Positions 17,470-25,213 of a stretch of 44,692 nucleotides of DNA are shown in pieces. Origin of the DNA: an uncultured Bacteroidia bacterium (GTDB lineage: Bacteria; Bacteroidota; Bacteroidia; Bacteroidales; F082); NCBI GenBank assembly GCA_902767725.1, contig CACXIM010000015.1:1-44692 (forward strand), in the 5' to 3' direction. The notes under the pieces are model-generated. The model was not told the DNA's origin, searched no databases, and worked only from the letters and a program-made list of their open reading frames with translations. Each line of letters starts with the position of its first letter. The first letter of the stretch is position 1. The translations under genes were made by a program, and so were the position numbers.

Positions 17470-18765
17470 GTGTTCAAGAAAATCCTAAATACCTTTGGCA
17501 CTAAGATACTGGCGGCAGTCCTTAACTTCGCCATTGCCATTATCATCTCCCAGACTTTGGGCGACACAGGCAAAGGTACGCAGGCACTGCTCTTGACCAC
17601 CATCTCCTTCATCCTTATCTTCTCCGATATCATCTGTGGCGCAAGCATCATCTACCTCGCCCCTCGTCATTCGTTCAAGAAGATCTTGGTAGCCTCCACG
17701 GTATGGGCCGCCCTCATCGCGTTGATTATGGGCTTCGCCATCTGGCTGTTCTATCCGAAGTTGGCTCCCGACTTGGTGGCGCATGTGGCCATCCTGTCGT
17801 TCATTTCCTCGCTCAGCAACATCAACTTCCGCTTCTTGGTCGGCAAGGAGGAAATCAAGAAAGCTAACTACAACACACTACTCCAACCCGTGCTTTTGGC
17901 CTTGACCTTGGTCATATACTACATCTTGTTGAAGAGAACCGACATCTACGGCTATGTCACCGGACTCTATGCCGCCTACGGAGGAACTTTCCTGCTGGGC
18001 GTTTGGATGCTCCGAAAGGAATACGCCAACCTGCGTCACGACACGGACAAGGACTACAAACCCGTCTTGAAAGACCTCTTCAAATATGGTTTCCTCAACC
18101 AGACAGGCCACTTCGTGCAGTTCTTCAACCTGCGCTTGAGTTACTATCTATTGGACAAATACATTAGCGTGGGTCGCGTGGGCGTGTTCTCCAATGCCCT
18201 TTCGCTCGCCGAGGCCATCTGGATTATCAGCAACAGCATCGCTCTTGTGCAATATGCACGCATCGCCAATGCCGACGACCGCAAGTATTCCCAAAAGCTC
18301 ACCTTGGACCTGACCAAAATATGTCTGCTCATCTCGGCTATAGCCATCGTCGTGCTCTGTTTGTTGCCGGCCGAGTTTTACGTTTTCGTCTTCGGCAAGG
18401 ACTTCGGAGAGATGGCCCAACTCATCCGAATCCTCGCCCCCGGCATCCTGCTCTACTGCGTTTTCCTCATCTTGGGACACTATTATTCAGGCATCGGGCG
18501 TTATCAGATGAATACCTTTGCGGCGCTCTGCGGATTGGTCGTCACTTTCGTTTGTGGCTTCACGTTGATACCCAAGTATGACGTCACAGGCGCGGCCATC
18601 ACCTCGGCGGTGTCGTATACGGTCAACGCAGTGTTCCTGTTTGTGTTTTTCGTCAAAGAGTCGCACTTCAAAGGTCGTGACTTCCTTTTGACCAAGAGCG
18701 AGATACAGAACTACATCGCTGGATTGAAACAACAATTCTTGAAACAACCTACTGAAAATGAATAA
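17470..18765 (+). CDS. Polysaccharide flippase (Wzx/MATE-like, MOP superfamily)
   Basis: A protein of 431 residues when started at GTG 17470 (MFKKILNTFGTKILAAVLNF). The frame stays open upstream to 17383, but that stretch holds the promoter, so the longer start is unlikely. The opening helix with IIISQTLGDTGKGTQALLLT is typical of oligosaccharide flippases of the polysaccharide-synthesis type, and about twelve hydrophobic helices follow. Its role would be to flip lipid-linked glycan units across the inner membrane. The next gene starts inside its 3' end (8-bp overlap), so flippase and methyltransferase are translationally coupled. The glycan itself is unknown; since T9SS cargo is attached to A-LPS, a surface polysaccharide is plausible but unproven. 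Confidence 0.85.
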   Translation: MFKKILNTFGTKILAAVLNFAIAIIISQTLGDTGKGTQALLLTTISFILIFSDIICGASIIYLAPRHSFKKILVASTVWAALIALIMGFAIWLFYPKLAPDLVAHVAILSFISSLSNINFRFLVGKEEIKKANYNTLLQPVLLALTLVIYYILLKRTDIYGYVTGLYAAYGGTFLLGVWMLRKEYANLRHDTDKDYKPVLKDLFKYGFLNQTGHFVQFFNLRLSYYLLDKYISVGRVGVFSNALSLAEAIWIISNSIALVQYARIANADDRKYSQKLTLDLTKICLLISAIAIVVLCLLPAEFYVFVFGKDFGEMAQLIRILAPGILLYCVFLILGHYYSGIGRYQMNTFAALCGLVVTFVCGFTLIPKYDVTGAAITSAVSYTVNAVFLFVFFVKESHFKGRDFLLTKSEIQNYIAGLKQQFLKQPTENE

Positions 18766-19582
18766 ACTCCATAAATTCACCAAAGCCATCGGGCGCATCA
18801 TCAGGCACCCTTACCTGCTCAACCTCGTCCTTCAAGATGAGGGAAGCAACAAGGAGGATGTCATTCGGAAATATGGCCTCACCGATGGTCTGACTGTCAT
18901 CGAAATCAACGAATTGTTCCCTGATTTCCATGAAATCGCGAAGCCTTACGCCTATCTCTCGGGTGCCACTATGCCTATTGACATAGCCCTGCTGCGCGCC
19001 TTGGCGAAACGCTATGCAGTGAAAGACTACTTCGAAATCGGCACCTGGCGTGGCGAGAGTGTGGCCAATTTGGCTGACGTAGCTGAGCATTGCGTCACCT
19101 TCAACCTACCAAAGGAAGACATCATCAAACTGACGGACAACCAGTTATATGCCGACTTGCACAGCTTTTTCAGCAAGGATTTAGGCAATGTGGAACAGCT
19201 CTACGGCGACTCCCAGACCTTTGACTTTGTACCGCATTTCGGCAAGTACGACATGGTCTTCGTCGATGGCGACCACCACTACGAGAGCGTGAAGAAAGAC
19301 ACTGAAACAGCATTTAAACTATTGAAAGGCGAGCGTAGCATCATCGTGTGGCACGACTACGGCCTCGACCCCGAGACCATTCGTTGGGATGTGATGGGTG
19401 CCATCTTGGACGGTGCACCTGCTGAAAAACGCAAGCATATCTACCATGTCTCCAACACCTTGTGCGCCGTTTATCTGCCTGAGGATTTGCCCACGCATAA
19501 GCTTGTGCCTTACGAGACGCCCAAGAAATATTTCGAAATCGATATCAAAACACAAATAATTGAAAATGACTATGACCACTGA
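18758..19582 (+). CDS. Class I SAM-dependent methyltransferase
   Basis: A protein of 274 residues. The glycine motif YFEIGTWRGESVANLAD is a class I methyltransferase motif I, and FGKYDMVFVDGDHHYESVKKD gives the following strand with acidic residues, as in Methyltransf_24 proteins of polysaccharide loci. IVWHDYG follows. The first 80 residues form a helical lead whose function is unclear. It overlaps the flippase by 8 bp and precedes a glycosyltransferase, so a glycan- or lipid-carrier-modifying role is inferred. The last codons (ENDYDH) are encoded by the beginning of an intergenic palindromic repeat, which suggests the element inserted at or moved the original stop. Confidence 0.78.
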   Translation: MNKLHKFTKAIGRIIRHPYLLNLVLQDEGSNKEDVIRKYGLTDGLTVIEINELFPDFHEIAKPYAYLSGATMPIDIALLRALAKRYAVKDYFEIGTWRGESVANLADVAEHCVTFNLPKEDIIKLTDNQLYADLHSFFSKDLGNVEQLYGDSQTFDFVPHFGKYDMVFVDGDHHYESVKKDTETAFKLLKGERSIIVWHDYGLDPETIRWDVMGAILDGAPAEKRKHIYHVSNTLCAVYLPEDLPTHKLVPYETPKKYFEIDIKTQIIENDYDH

Positions 19583-19672
19583 CTATGACAATGACCGCCT
19601 CAGCCAAGTTGTCGAATTTCACCTTTGAGGTGAGGCTGTCATAGTCATTGTCACAAGTCATTGTAAACAGAA
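19566..19672. repeat. Imperfect palindromic element, GACTATGAC family, copy 1
   Basis: The left arm is rich in TGACTATGAC motifs and the right arm in GTCATAGTCA motifs; the two pair around a centre near 19620. It overlaps the end of the methyltransferase gene and lies just before the glycosyltransferase. The left arm shares TGACTATGACCACTGAC with the reverse complement of the right arm of the element at 29789-29878. Confidence 0.7.
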
Positions 19673-19678
19673 CGACTG

Positions 19679-20884
19679 ATGAATATCCTGCACCTATTAA
19701 GTTGGTCCCCCCGCCCCGACGACCCTACCTTGGGCAACTTCTGCGTCCGTATGATTGACGCGCTGCCCGTGGATTGCCATTCCGTCATTCTCTCCGTTTG
19801 CGACGGCAAGGACATGACGAAATCCTTCGAGGTCAAGGAGATTCCTGGAGCACACCATACCCACGTGCAGATTTACATCCGACCGCCAAAGATTAATGCT
19901 GTTCGAAAGCTAAAAATGCTGCGGATGTACCAATACGGATTGAAATACATCAAGCAGCGTTTCTTCAAGCCCGACTTGATACACCTGCATGTCACCTACC
20001 CTCTTGGCCAGGTGGCCTTGCTTTGGAAGAAGCTCTTTGGCTACAAATATGTCCTCACCGAGCATTGGACCATCTATCAGCCGCAGAACAAGGAGGTTTT
20101 GGTCGGAAAATTGAAGCGGAAAATCGTCAAGATTGCCAATAATGCCGAGCTCATCATGCCTGTCAGCTTTGATTTGCAAAGGTGTATGGAGGGACATGGG
20201 GTGCGCAACCGCTTCAAGGTCATTTTTAATCTTGTGAATACGGACATTTTCAAGCTGCGCCAGTCGCCTTGCATAGATTCCAGCCTTCCCACGAACCTAC
20301 ACAGGAATGACATGCAAGGCTCGACGGAGAATGACATGCACGTCTGGAAAAAACACATCCTTCACATCTCCACCTTGCGCGACGAAGCCAAGAACTTCAG
20401 CGGCATCTTGCGCACCATCGAGCGTTTGCGCCAGCAGCGCGACGATTTCGAGTTGCACGTCATCCATGACTATGAGGCACCAGAGTTTAAAGCTTTCGTG
20501 AAGGAGCATGACTTGGAAGACTGCATTATCTTCCATGGCAAGAAGACCTCTGCCGAAGTGGCCGAGGCTTATCAGCAAGCTGACTTTTTCGTGCTATTCT
20601 CTAACTTCGAGAACCTGCCCTGCGTCATTGTTGAGGCTTTCGCCAGCGGTGTACCAGTGCTTTCCACTTCCGTCGGCGGCATCGCCGAAATCCTCTCTCC
20701 CGAAAGAGGCATCCTCATCCCTCAAGGAGACGAAGACGCTTTGTTGCAAGGCATGATCCAACTGCTCGACCACTCTTCGGAATACGACCGCCAAGCCATT
20801 CGCGACTATGCCATAAAAACATTTGCTGCCCAAAACATTGGACAGCAAATATTTGAAGCTTACAAAGAAGTCGTTATTCCTTGA
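19679..20884 (+). CDS. Glycosyltransferase family 4 (GT-B fold)
   Basis: A cytoplasmic or membrane-associated glycosyltransferase of 401 residues. The N-terminal acceptor half begins MNILHLLSWSPRPDDPTLGN and includes LIHLHVTYPLGQVALLWKK. The C-terminal half contains the GT4 donor-binding segment FENLPCVIVEAFASGVPVLS with both glutamates of the EX7E motif. Sugar and acceptor are not readable. It follows flippase and methyltransferase on the same strand, separated by a palindromic element. Its 3' end overlaps the convergent protease gene by 11 bp, so no terminator fits between them. Confidence 0.9.
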   Translation: MNILHLLSWSPRPDDPTLGNFCVRMIDALPVDCHSVILSVCDGKDMTKSFEVKEIPGAHHTHVQIYIRPPKINAVRKLKMLRMYQYGLKYIKQRFFKPDLIHLHVTYPLGQVALLWKKLFGYKYVLTEHWTIYQPQNKEVLVGKLKRKIVKIANNAELIMPVSFDLQRCMEGHGVRNRFKVIFNLVNTDIFKLRQSPCIDSSLPTNLHRNDMQGSTENDMHVWKKHILHISTLRDEAKNFSGILRTIERLRQQRDDFELHVIHDYEAPEFKAFVKEHDLEDCIIFHGKKTSAEVAEAYQQADFFVLFSNFENLPCVIVEAFASGVPVLSTSVGGIAEILSPERGILIPQGDEDALLQGMIQLLDHSSEYDRQAIRDYAIKTFAAQNIGQQIFEAYKEVVIP

Positions 20885-23162
20885 CAAATTTCACCGTAGA
20901 AATAGTATCATTTTCATCCGCGACACGGACGAAATATACGCCTTTGGGCCATGCAGCCACTTCAACGGTATTGTCCTCGCCTTGATAGACCATTTGTCCT
21001 AGGGCATCAAATGCCTTGACTTCCTTTACCTTGCCTTCAATAATGAATCGGTCGGAAGCAGGGTTGGGATAAAGGTGTGTTTCGGACGAATATTCCTGAA
21101 TATCGGTCACTTCAACTGAAACGAAAACCGTATCAGAATAGCATTGCTCGCCACCCTCTCGTATATAATAAACAGCCATGCCAAAATCCCAAGTCCCCTG
21201 TTCCTCGCACCGTACGAAGCACGACCTCTGTTCTGGATCAAATACTGCATAATAAGGGGGATACAAGTCATCACGATAAATATCAAACCGATAAAAGCCT
21301 TCTAAATCACCATCCCAATCCCAAGTCAATTCAACCCCGAACTCGTCTGGATTATGCCAAGCGTAGTTACCCTCCAAATTGAAAATCGGGCGACAGTCCA
21401 ACTCACAACTGATATCATAGTCAGTAATTTCTCCAACTTCTGGATAGTCGTTGGAGGCCACGATTAGGTTATCGTCCCAATCGTAAATCTCGTATGAAAC
21501 CTCTGAAAGACTGCCATGGGAATAGCATGTGTTGTCGTAGGTCCAGAAAAATGTCGCTGTTTGATCGTTGGGCACAGGAACCGTGATAGAAGCCGACCCA
21601 CCTTCCCATAATCCAACACGATGAGAAACCTTGCCGTCCTCGTCCAAGACTGCGATGGACGACAAATCCCAGCCATTGTTGCCGCTGTCGGCCAGTTCGA
21701 ATCGAACATCACAATTACTGCCTACTACAACAGTGTCACGCGTCACTTTGCTCATGCCTGCCTCATTGACAGCATAAATTGCATAATAATAGGTGCCGCT
21801 TTTCTCCACATCATCCCAATAGATAGACGATTCTGAGCCCCACAAATCTTCCAAATCCAACAAAGAGTCAATCACTACACCGTCTCGCATAATATAGATA
21901 TCCATTTCATCAATTTCCTCTCCTCCACGAGTTTCAAAAACAGGATTAAATTCCAATTCCACTCTTCTTACGTCAATCGCAGAAGCCTCCATCTCCACCG
22001 CCTTTGGTGCATCATAATACTCATCAGCAGGATGCAAGTTGAAATAGGCATTGTGGTAATATGGGAAGGAATAGAAGGTCAAATAGAAACCATCAATGGC
22101 GTAATAGCCGTTATCAAAACCGGCCCAACCCCAGTTGAGATGGAACATGTCGTTGTCGTCGTAACCATCGAGCACGTAGGCATGACCGCCTGCTTCACCC
22201 TGCGAGGCATAATAGATAGGCATGCCCGCATCCAGGTTGGAGCGTAAGTCGTTTTTCCACTGCGTGCTACTGCCATTCGGCTTTTCACGATGTTCCAAGT
22301 CGGGGCTATACCTGAAATACTCCAACATGGCAGGGCCCACATCCTGCGAATAGGCACCACTGGCATTAGGCCCATAGCCCATGTCGACGCTCACACCAGC
22401 ATGGTATTCCAACAAGGCGGTGGCATCCACCTCGGCCTGTGGACTGGCAAAGTCGAGGAAGTCGGGCATCAACTCGAAACGGTAAGTGGCATCCTCAAAG
22501 TTGGCTTCCTGCCATCCGTAGTTGCCGTAATAGCTGCTAGCATAATAGCCGTGACCACCTTGCCCATGGCGAGGCCATTCCCAATAACGCATGATCTGGC
22601 TCATGGCATTGGCCACGCAGCCCGACTTGCAATGACCGCTATAGACCGAGCTAGGATCTTCAGGTGCCATATTGTTGTATAAGTCGGTCTGGTTCCAAAT
22701 GGAAGCCAGCAAGGGGCCAACGCTACGGTCGGTTTTCGAAGCCGTAAACTTGCCTGTCTTCTCCAAGCTCGTCCAGTCGGCAACCGCGTCAGCAGTACGC
22801 TCTTCATTGTTGGCAATCATTTGGCTGAAGCCTGCCTTGTAGTTATCGAAGAAAGTCATCAAGCCATCGGGAAGCTGAGGGGTGAAATTACTTTCCGTGG
22901 AATAGCCCAAGATGGGTTTGGCACGGTCATCGGCACTGACGATAACAAAACCTTTGGGCTGCACAGCGAAGACATAGAACGCCGGCTGACCATTCCCAGC
23001 GTATGCAGTATAGGTCAATTCTGCCGAGGCTGACTTCACCTCCGTATTGACTTTCATAAACTTGACACCCAAGGACTTGGCCTTTTGGACATCAACGGGT
23101 TTGGCTTGCAGTCCGCTCAGAAGCAGAGCAGCAAACAAAAGAGTAAAAAGAGCCTTTTTCAT
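20874..23162 (-). CDS. C10 (streptopain-like) cysteine protease with T9SS sorting domain
   Basis: A preproprotein of 762 residues when started at ATG 23162, which gives the signal peptide KKALFTLLFAALLLSGLQA; an in-frame ATG at 23195 only adds 11 residues in front. A propeptide with FVIVSADDRAKPILGYS is followed by the C10 protease domain, with catalytic C182 in SGCVANAMSQIM and H327 in GGHAYVLDGYDD followed by HLNWGW. After the catalytic domain come beta-rich repeats. The last 75 residues (LYPNPASDRFIIEG to TVKFVKE) are a type A T9SS sorting domain. It is therefore a likely surface or secreted protease exported through the PorV/PorU route encoded in the same window. It lies 22 bp after the zinc-ribbon gene. 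Confidence 0.92.
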   Translation of the reverse strand: MKKALFTLLFAALLLSGLQAKPVDVQKAKSLGVKFMKVNTEVKSASAELTYTAYAGNGQPAFYVFAVQPKGFVIVSADDRAKPILGYSTESNFTPQLPDGLMTFFDNYKAGFSQMIANNEERTADAVADWTSLEKTGKFTASKTDRSVGPLLASIWNQTDLYNNMAPEDPSSVYSGHCKSGCVANAMSQIMRYWEWPRHGQGGHGYYASSYYGNYGWQEANFEDATYRFELMPDFLDFASPQAEVDATALLEYHAGVSVDMGYGPNASGAYSQDVGPAMLEYFRYSPDLEHREKPNGSSTQWKNDLRSNLDAGMPIYYASQGEAGGHAYVLDGYDDNDMFHLNWGWAGFDNGYYAIDGFYLTFYSFPYYHNAYFNLHPADEYYDAPKAVEMEASAIDVRRVELEFNPVFETRGGEEIDEMDIYIMRDGVVIDSLLDLEDLWGSESSIYWDDVEKSGTYYYAIYAVNEAGMSKVTRDTVVVGSNCDVRFELADSGNNGWDLSSIAVLDEDGKVSHRVGLWEGGSASITVPVPNDQTATFFWTYDNTCYSHGSLSEVSYEIYDWDDNLIVASNDYPEVGEITDYDISCELDCRPIFNLEGNYAWHNPDEFGVELTWDWDGDLEGFYRFDIYRDDLYPPYYAVFDPEQRSCFVRCEEQGTWDFGMAVYYIREGGEQCYSDTVFVSVEVTDIQEYSSETHLYPNPASDRFIIEGKVKEVKAFDALGQMVYQGEDNTVEVAAWPKGVYFVRVADENDTISTVKFVKE

Positions 23163-23184
23163 AATTTGAACATTTTTACTGTTA

Positions 23185-23544
23185 TCAATCCGCATTCTTC
23201 ACCAGGACAAAGGCATCCTTGTCGGTTTCTTTCGGTACATAGCCCTGGTCGTAAACAAAATGGTAGACGGCACCTGCCTTGGTCGTATAGGTACTCGTAA
23301 AGTACTTGAAATCAAAGCCTTTCTCCGTCAACTGCTGGCGGCTGGCAAATCCTTTCCCGTTGGGATTCAGCTCTTGCAGGATGTTGTGGTTACGGGCCAA
23401 GATGCCATTTATCTTTCTCACCACGTTGATTTGTTTGTGGGTTTTTTCGTAGTTGTAGCTGTTGCGGCACGAGTCACAGCAGAACTTCTTGTCCATGCGA
23501 CCGATGATAGGTTCACCGCAGTAGAGGCATTTTCTTTCTTCCAT
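23185..23544 (-). CDS. Small zinc-ribbon protein of unknown function
   Basis: A protein of 119 residues. The first 26 residues form a four-cysteine zinc ribbon: CLYC (C6, C9) and FCCDSC (C22 or C23, and C26). The rest is basic and then mixed, without a domain I recognise; KINGILARNHNILQELN looks helical. No signal peptide, so cytoplasmic. It precedes the C10 protease gene by 22 bp on the same strand and might share a transcript, but there is no functional link to see. Proteins of this build are common as hypothetical proteins in Bacteroidota, so I call it real but unassigned. Confidence 0.72.
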   Translation of the reverse strand: MEERKCLYCGEPIIGRMDKKFCCDSCRNSYNYEKTHKQINVVRKINGILARNHNILQELNPNGKGFASRQQLTEKGFDFKYFTSTYTTKAGAVYHFVYDQGYVPKETDKDAFVLVKNAD

Positions 23545-23550
23545 AGTTAT

Positions 23551-23590
23551 CAGTTGTTCAGTTGTTCAGTTATTCAGTTATTCAGTTGTA
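23551..23590. repeat. 8-bp tandem repeat (CAGTTRTT), five units
   Basis: Five 8-bp units run from 23551 to 23590 (CAGTTGTT, CAGTTGTT, CAGTTATT, CAGTTATT, CAGTTGTA). They lie immediately upstream of the zinc-ribbon start codon, so unit number could affect its expression. Confidence 0.7.
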
Positions 23591-23599
23591 TCAGGTTGC

Positions 23600-23658
23600 T
23601 GAGCCTGTCGAAGCACCGTCTTTCTATAGGTCGGCCCTTCGACCCTTCGACGGGCTCA
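23600..23658. repeat. Inverted repeat with TGAGCCTGTCGAAG ends
   Basis: The left end TGAGCCTGTCGAAG (23600-23613) pairs with CTTCGACGGGCTCA (23645-23658) with one mismatch. It sits between the DUF4159 gene and the zinc-ribbon gene. The core CCTGTCGAAG occurs once more at 11692-11701, after gldJ. Confidence 0.6.
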
Positions 23659-23675
23659 GGGCTCAGGGGCCTTAG

Positions 23676-24323
23676 TTATTTCGTAAACACATACCTTAAT
23701 ATATTCGCACCCATCTTCAAGGCCTTCTCTCGCGTCTCTTGCGAGTCGTGGTGCACACGTTGGTCCTCCCAGCCGTCGCCAAGGTCGCATTCGTAAGTGA
23801 AGATGCAAACAATTCTACCTTCGTAAATCAAGGCAAAAAGTTGAGGCGGCTTGTTGTCATGCTCATGAATCTTCGGCAAGCCGTTCGGGAAGGCATACGG
23901 TTTCTTGAAAATCTCATGCGTGTAAGGCAGTTCCACAAAATCCAACTCGGGAAACACCTTCTTCATCTGAGGCTCAATGTATTGTCGGATGCCGTAGTTA
24001 TCGTCAATATGCAGGAAACCACCCGCCAACATGTAGTTGCGCAGGTTTTGGGCTTCAGCCGCATCGAAGACTACATTGCCGTGACCCGTCATGTAGACGT
24101 AGGGATAGTTAAACAAGTCCGGAGATGACGGTTCCACCGTCGGCACATTCGGGTTGATATCCGTCCCGATTTCCTGGTTGCAGAAACGCACAAGGTTAGG
24201 TAACGAGGTCGGGTTGCCATACCAATCTCCTCCCCCACGGTATTTCAGCAAAGCGATGTTGAGTTGCTGGGCCGAGGCAACGAACGAGAAGGACAATAAT
24301 ATGGCAATCAATAGTTTCTTCAT
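23676..24323 (-). CDS. DUF4159 domain protein, exported
   Basis: A protein of 215 residues with a signal peptide (MKKLLIAILLSFSFVASAQ); ATG 24323 is chosen over an upstream ATG at 24356 for that reason. The body matches the DUF4159 type: NIALLKYRGGGDWYGNPTSL, then YPYVYMTGHGNVVFDAAEAQ and GGFLHIDDNYGIR. These are glutamine-amidotransferase-like or flavodoxin-like folds of unknown function in Bacteroidota. It overlaps the rsmE stop by 4 bp (ATGA), so it is translationally coupled to rsmE. The link to rRNA methylation is probably only one of co-transcription. Confidence 0.85.
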   Translation of the reverse strand: MKKLLIAILLSFSFVASAQQLNIALLKYRGGGDWYGNPTSLPNLVRFCNQEIGTDINPNVPTVEPSSPDLFNYPYVYMTGHGNVVFDAAEAQNLRNYMLAGGFLHIDDNYGIRQYIEPQMKKVFPELDFVELPYTHEIFKKPYAFPNGLPKIHEHDNKPPQLFALIYEGRIVCIFTYECDLGDGWEDQRVHHDSQETREKALKMGANILRYVFTK

Positions 24324-25027
24324 TTCATTTGGTTGATGAGTTGGATGGTGTGACAAGCCACGACAGCGGCTGTTTCAGTACGCAATCTTGCTTCACCCAG
24401 ACTACACGGCACGAAGCCGTTCTCTTTGGCCAAAGCCACTTCCTCGGGACTGAAATCGCCCTCAGGACCGATAAGCACCAAAGCGTTTTCACCTTTTTGA
24501 TATAAGTCGCAGAGACAGTCTTTCACGTCTTCGTCGATCCAGGCGATGAACTTCTGTCCTTCGAAGGGCTGTTTCACCAGTTTGTCGAACGGCACCAAGT
24601 CTTCCACCTTCGGCAACCTCGACTTGATGCTCTGCTTCATCGCCGCCACCATCAACTTCTGGAAACGCTCCACATTGGCGGCGCGACGTTCGGAATGATA
24701 CGAGGTGAACAGTTTTACCTTGTCGATGCCGATTTCCGTGGCCTTTTCGAGAAACCACTCCGTGCGTTCGTTGAGTTTGGTCGGGGCGATGGCGATTTCG
24801 AGGTTGAAGCCCCAATGGTCATACCCTTTGCGCTGATTCGTCAGATTGACGGTGGCCCGTTTGGGCAAGGCCTCCACCAACTCAGCATCGAAAAGAAAAC
24901 CTTCGCCGTTGGTAACGCAGAAACGCTCGCCCTCGGTCATGCGCAGCACCTTGACGCAGTGCTTCGACTCGTCCTCAGGGAGGGTTGTCAGGCCTTCAGT
25001 GGCATTGGGTATGTAGAAAACATTCAT
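24320..25027 (-). CDS. rsmE: 16S rRNA (uracil-1498-N3)-methyltransferase RsmE
   Basis: A protein of 235 residues, typical length. RsmE methylates U1498 of 16S rRNA using SAM. The N-terminal PUA-like part contains DESKHCVKVLRMTEGERF. The C-terminal SPOUT domain has the knot motif VLIGPEGDFSPEEVALAKEN followed by SLGEARLRTETAAVVA, both diagnostic of RsmE. It is first of a two-gene unit with the DUF4159 gene (ATGA overlap). Upstream lies the ACGAAT-rich palindromic element, and no promoter box was found there. Confidence 0.95.
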   Translation of the reverse strand: MNVFYIPNATEGLTTLPEDESKHCVKVLRMTEGERFCVTNGEGFLFDAELVEALPKRATVNLTNQRKGYDHWGFNLEIAIAPTKLNERTEWFLEKATEIGIDKVKLFTSYHSERRAANVERFQKLMVAAMKQSIKSRLPKVEDLVPFDKLVKQPFEGQKFIAWIDEDVKDCLCDLYQKGENALVLIGPEGDFSPEEVALAKENGFVPCSLGEARLRTETAAVVACHTIQLINQMK

Positions 25028-25040
25028 TAGATGCTAAATT

Positions 25041-25202
25041 AACTACGAATTACACGAATTATGCGAATTTGCTACGAATTGAATTTTGCAACTTCGTTGC
25101 GAATAGATACGAATGGAATACTCGATTAGATTCGTACAAATCCGTAGTCCTGGCTGCCAAATTCTGACGAAAACATTCGTTGCATTCGTATAATTCGTAG
25201 TT
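25041..25202. repeat. ACGAATTA-type inverted-repeat element between argS and rsmE
   Basis: About 160 bp. The ends AACTACGAATTA and TAATTCGTAGTT are perfect 12-bp inverted repeats, and similarity continues inward (ACGAATTATGCGAAT against ATTCGTTGCATTCGT). It fills nearly the whole gap between two co-directional genes. It contains many ACGAAT/ATTCGT motifs and no plausible gene. Confidence 0.75.
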
Positions 25203-25213
25203 CCTTTTCATGA

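Noticed and set aside
23551-23590. CRISPR-like array
   Set aside because: 8-bp units are direct tandem repeats without spacers; no cas genes are in the window.
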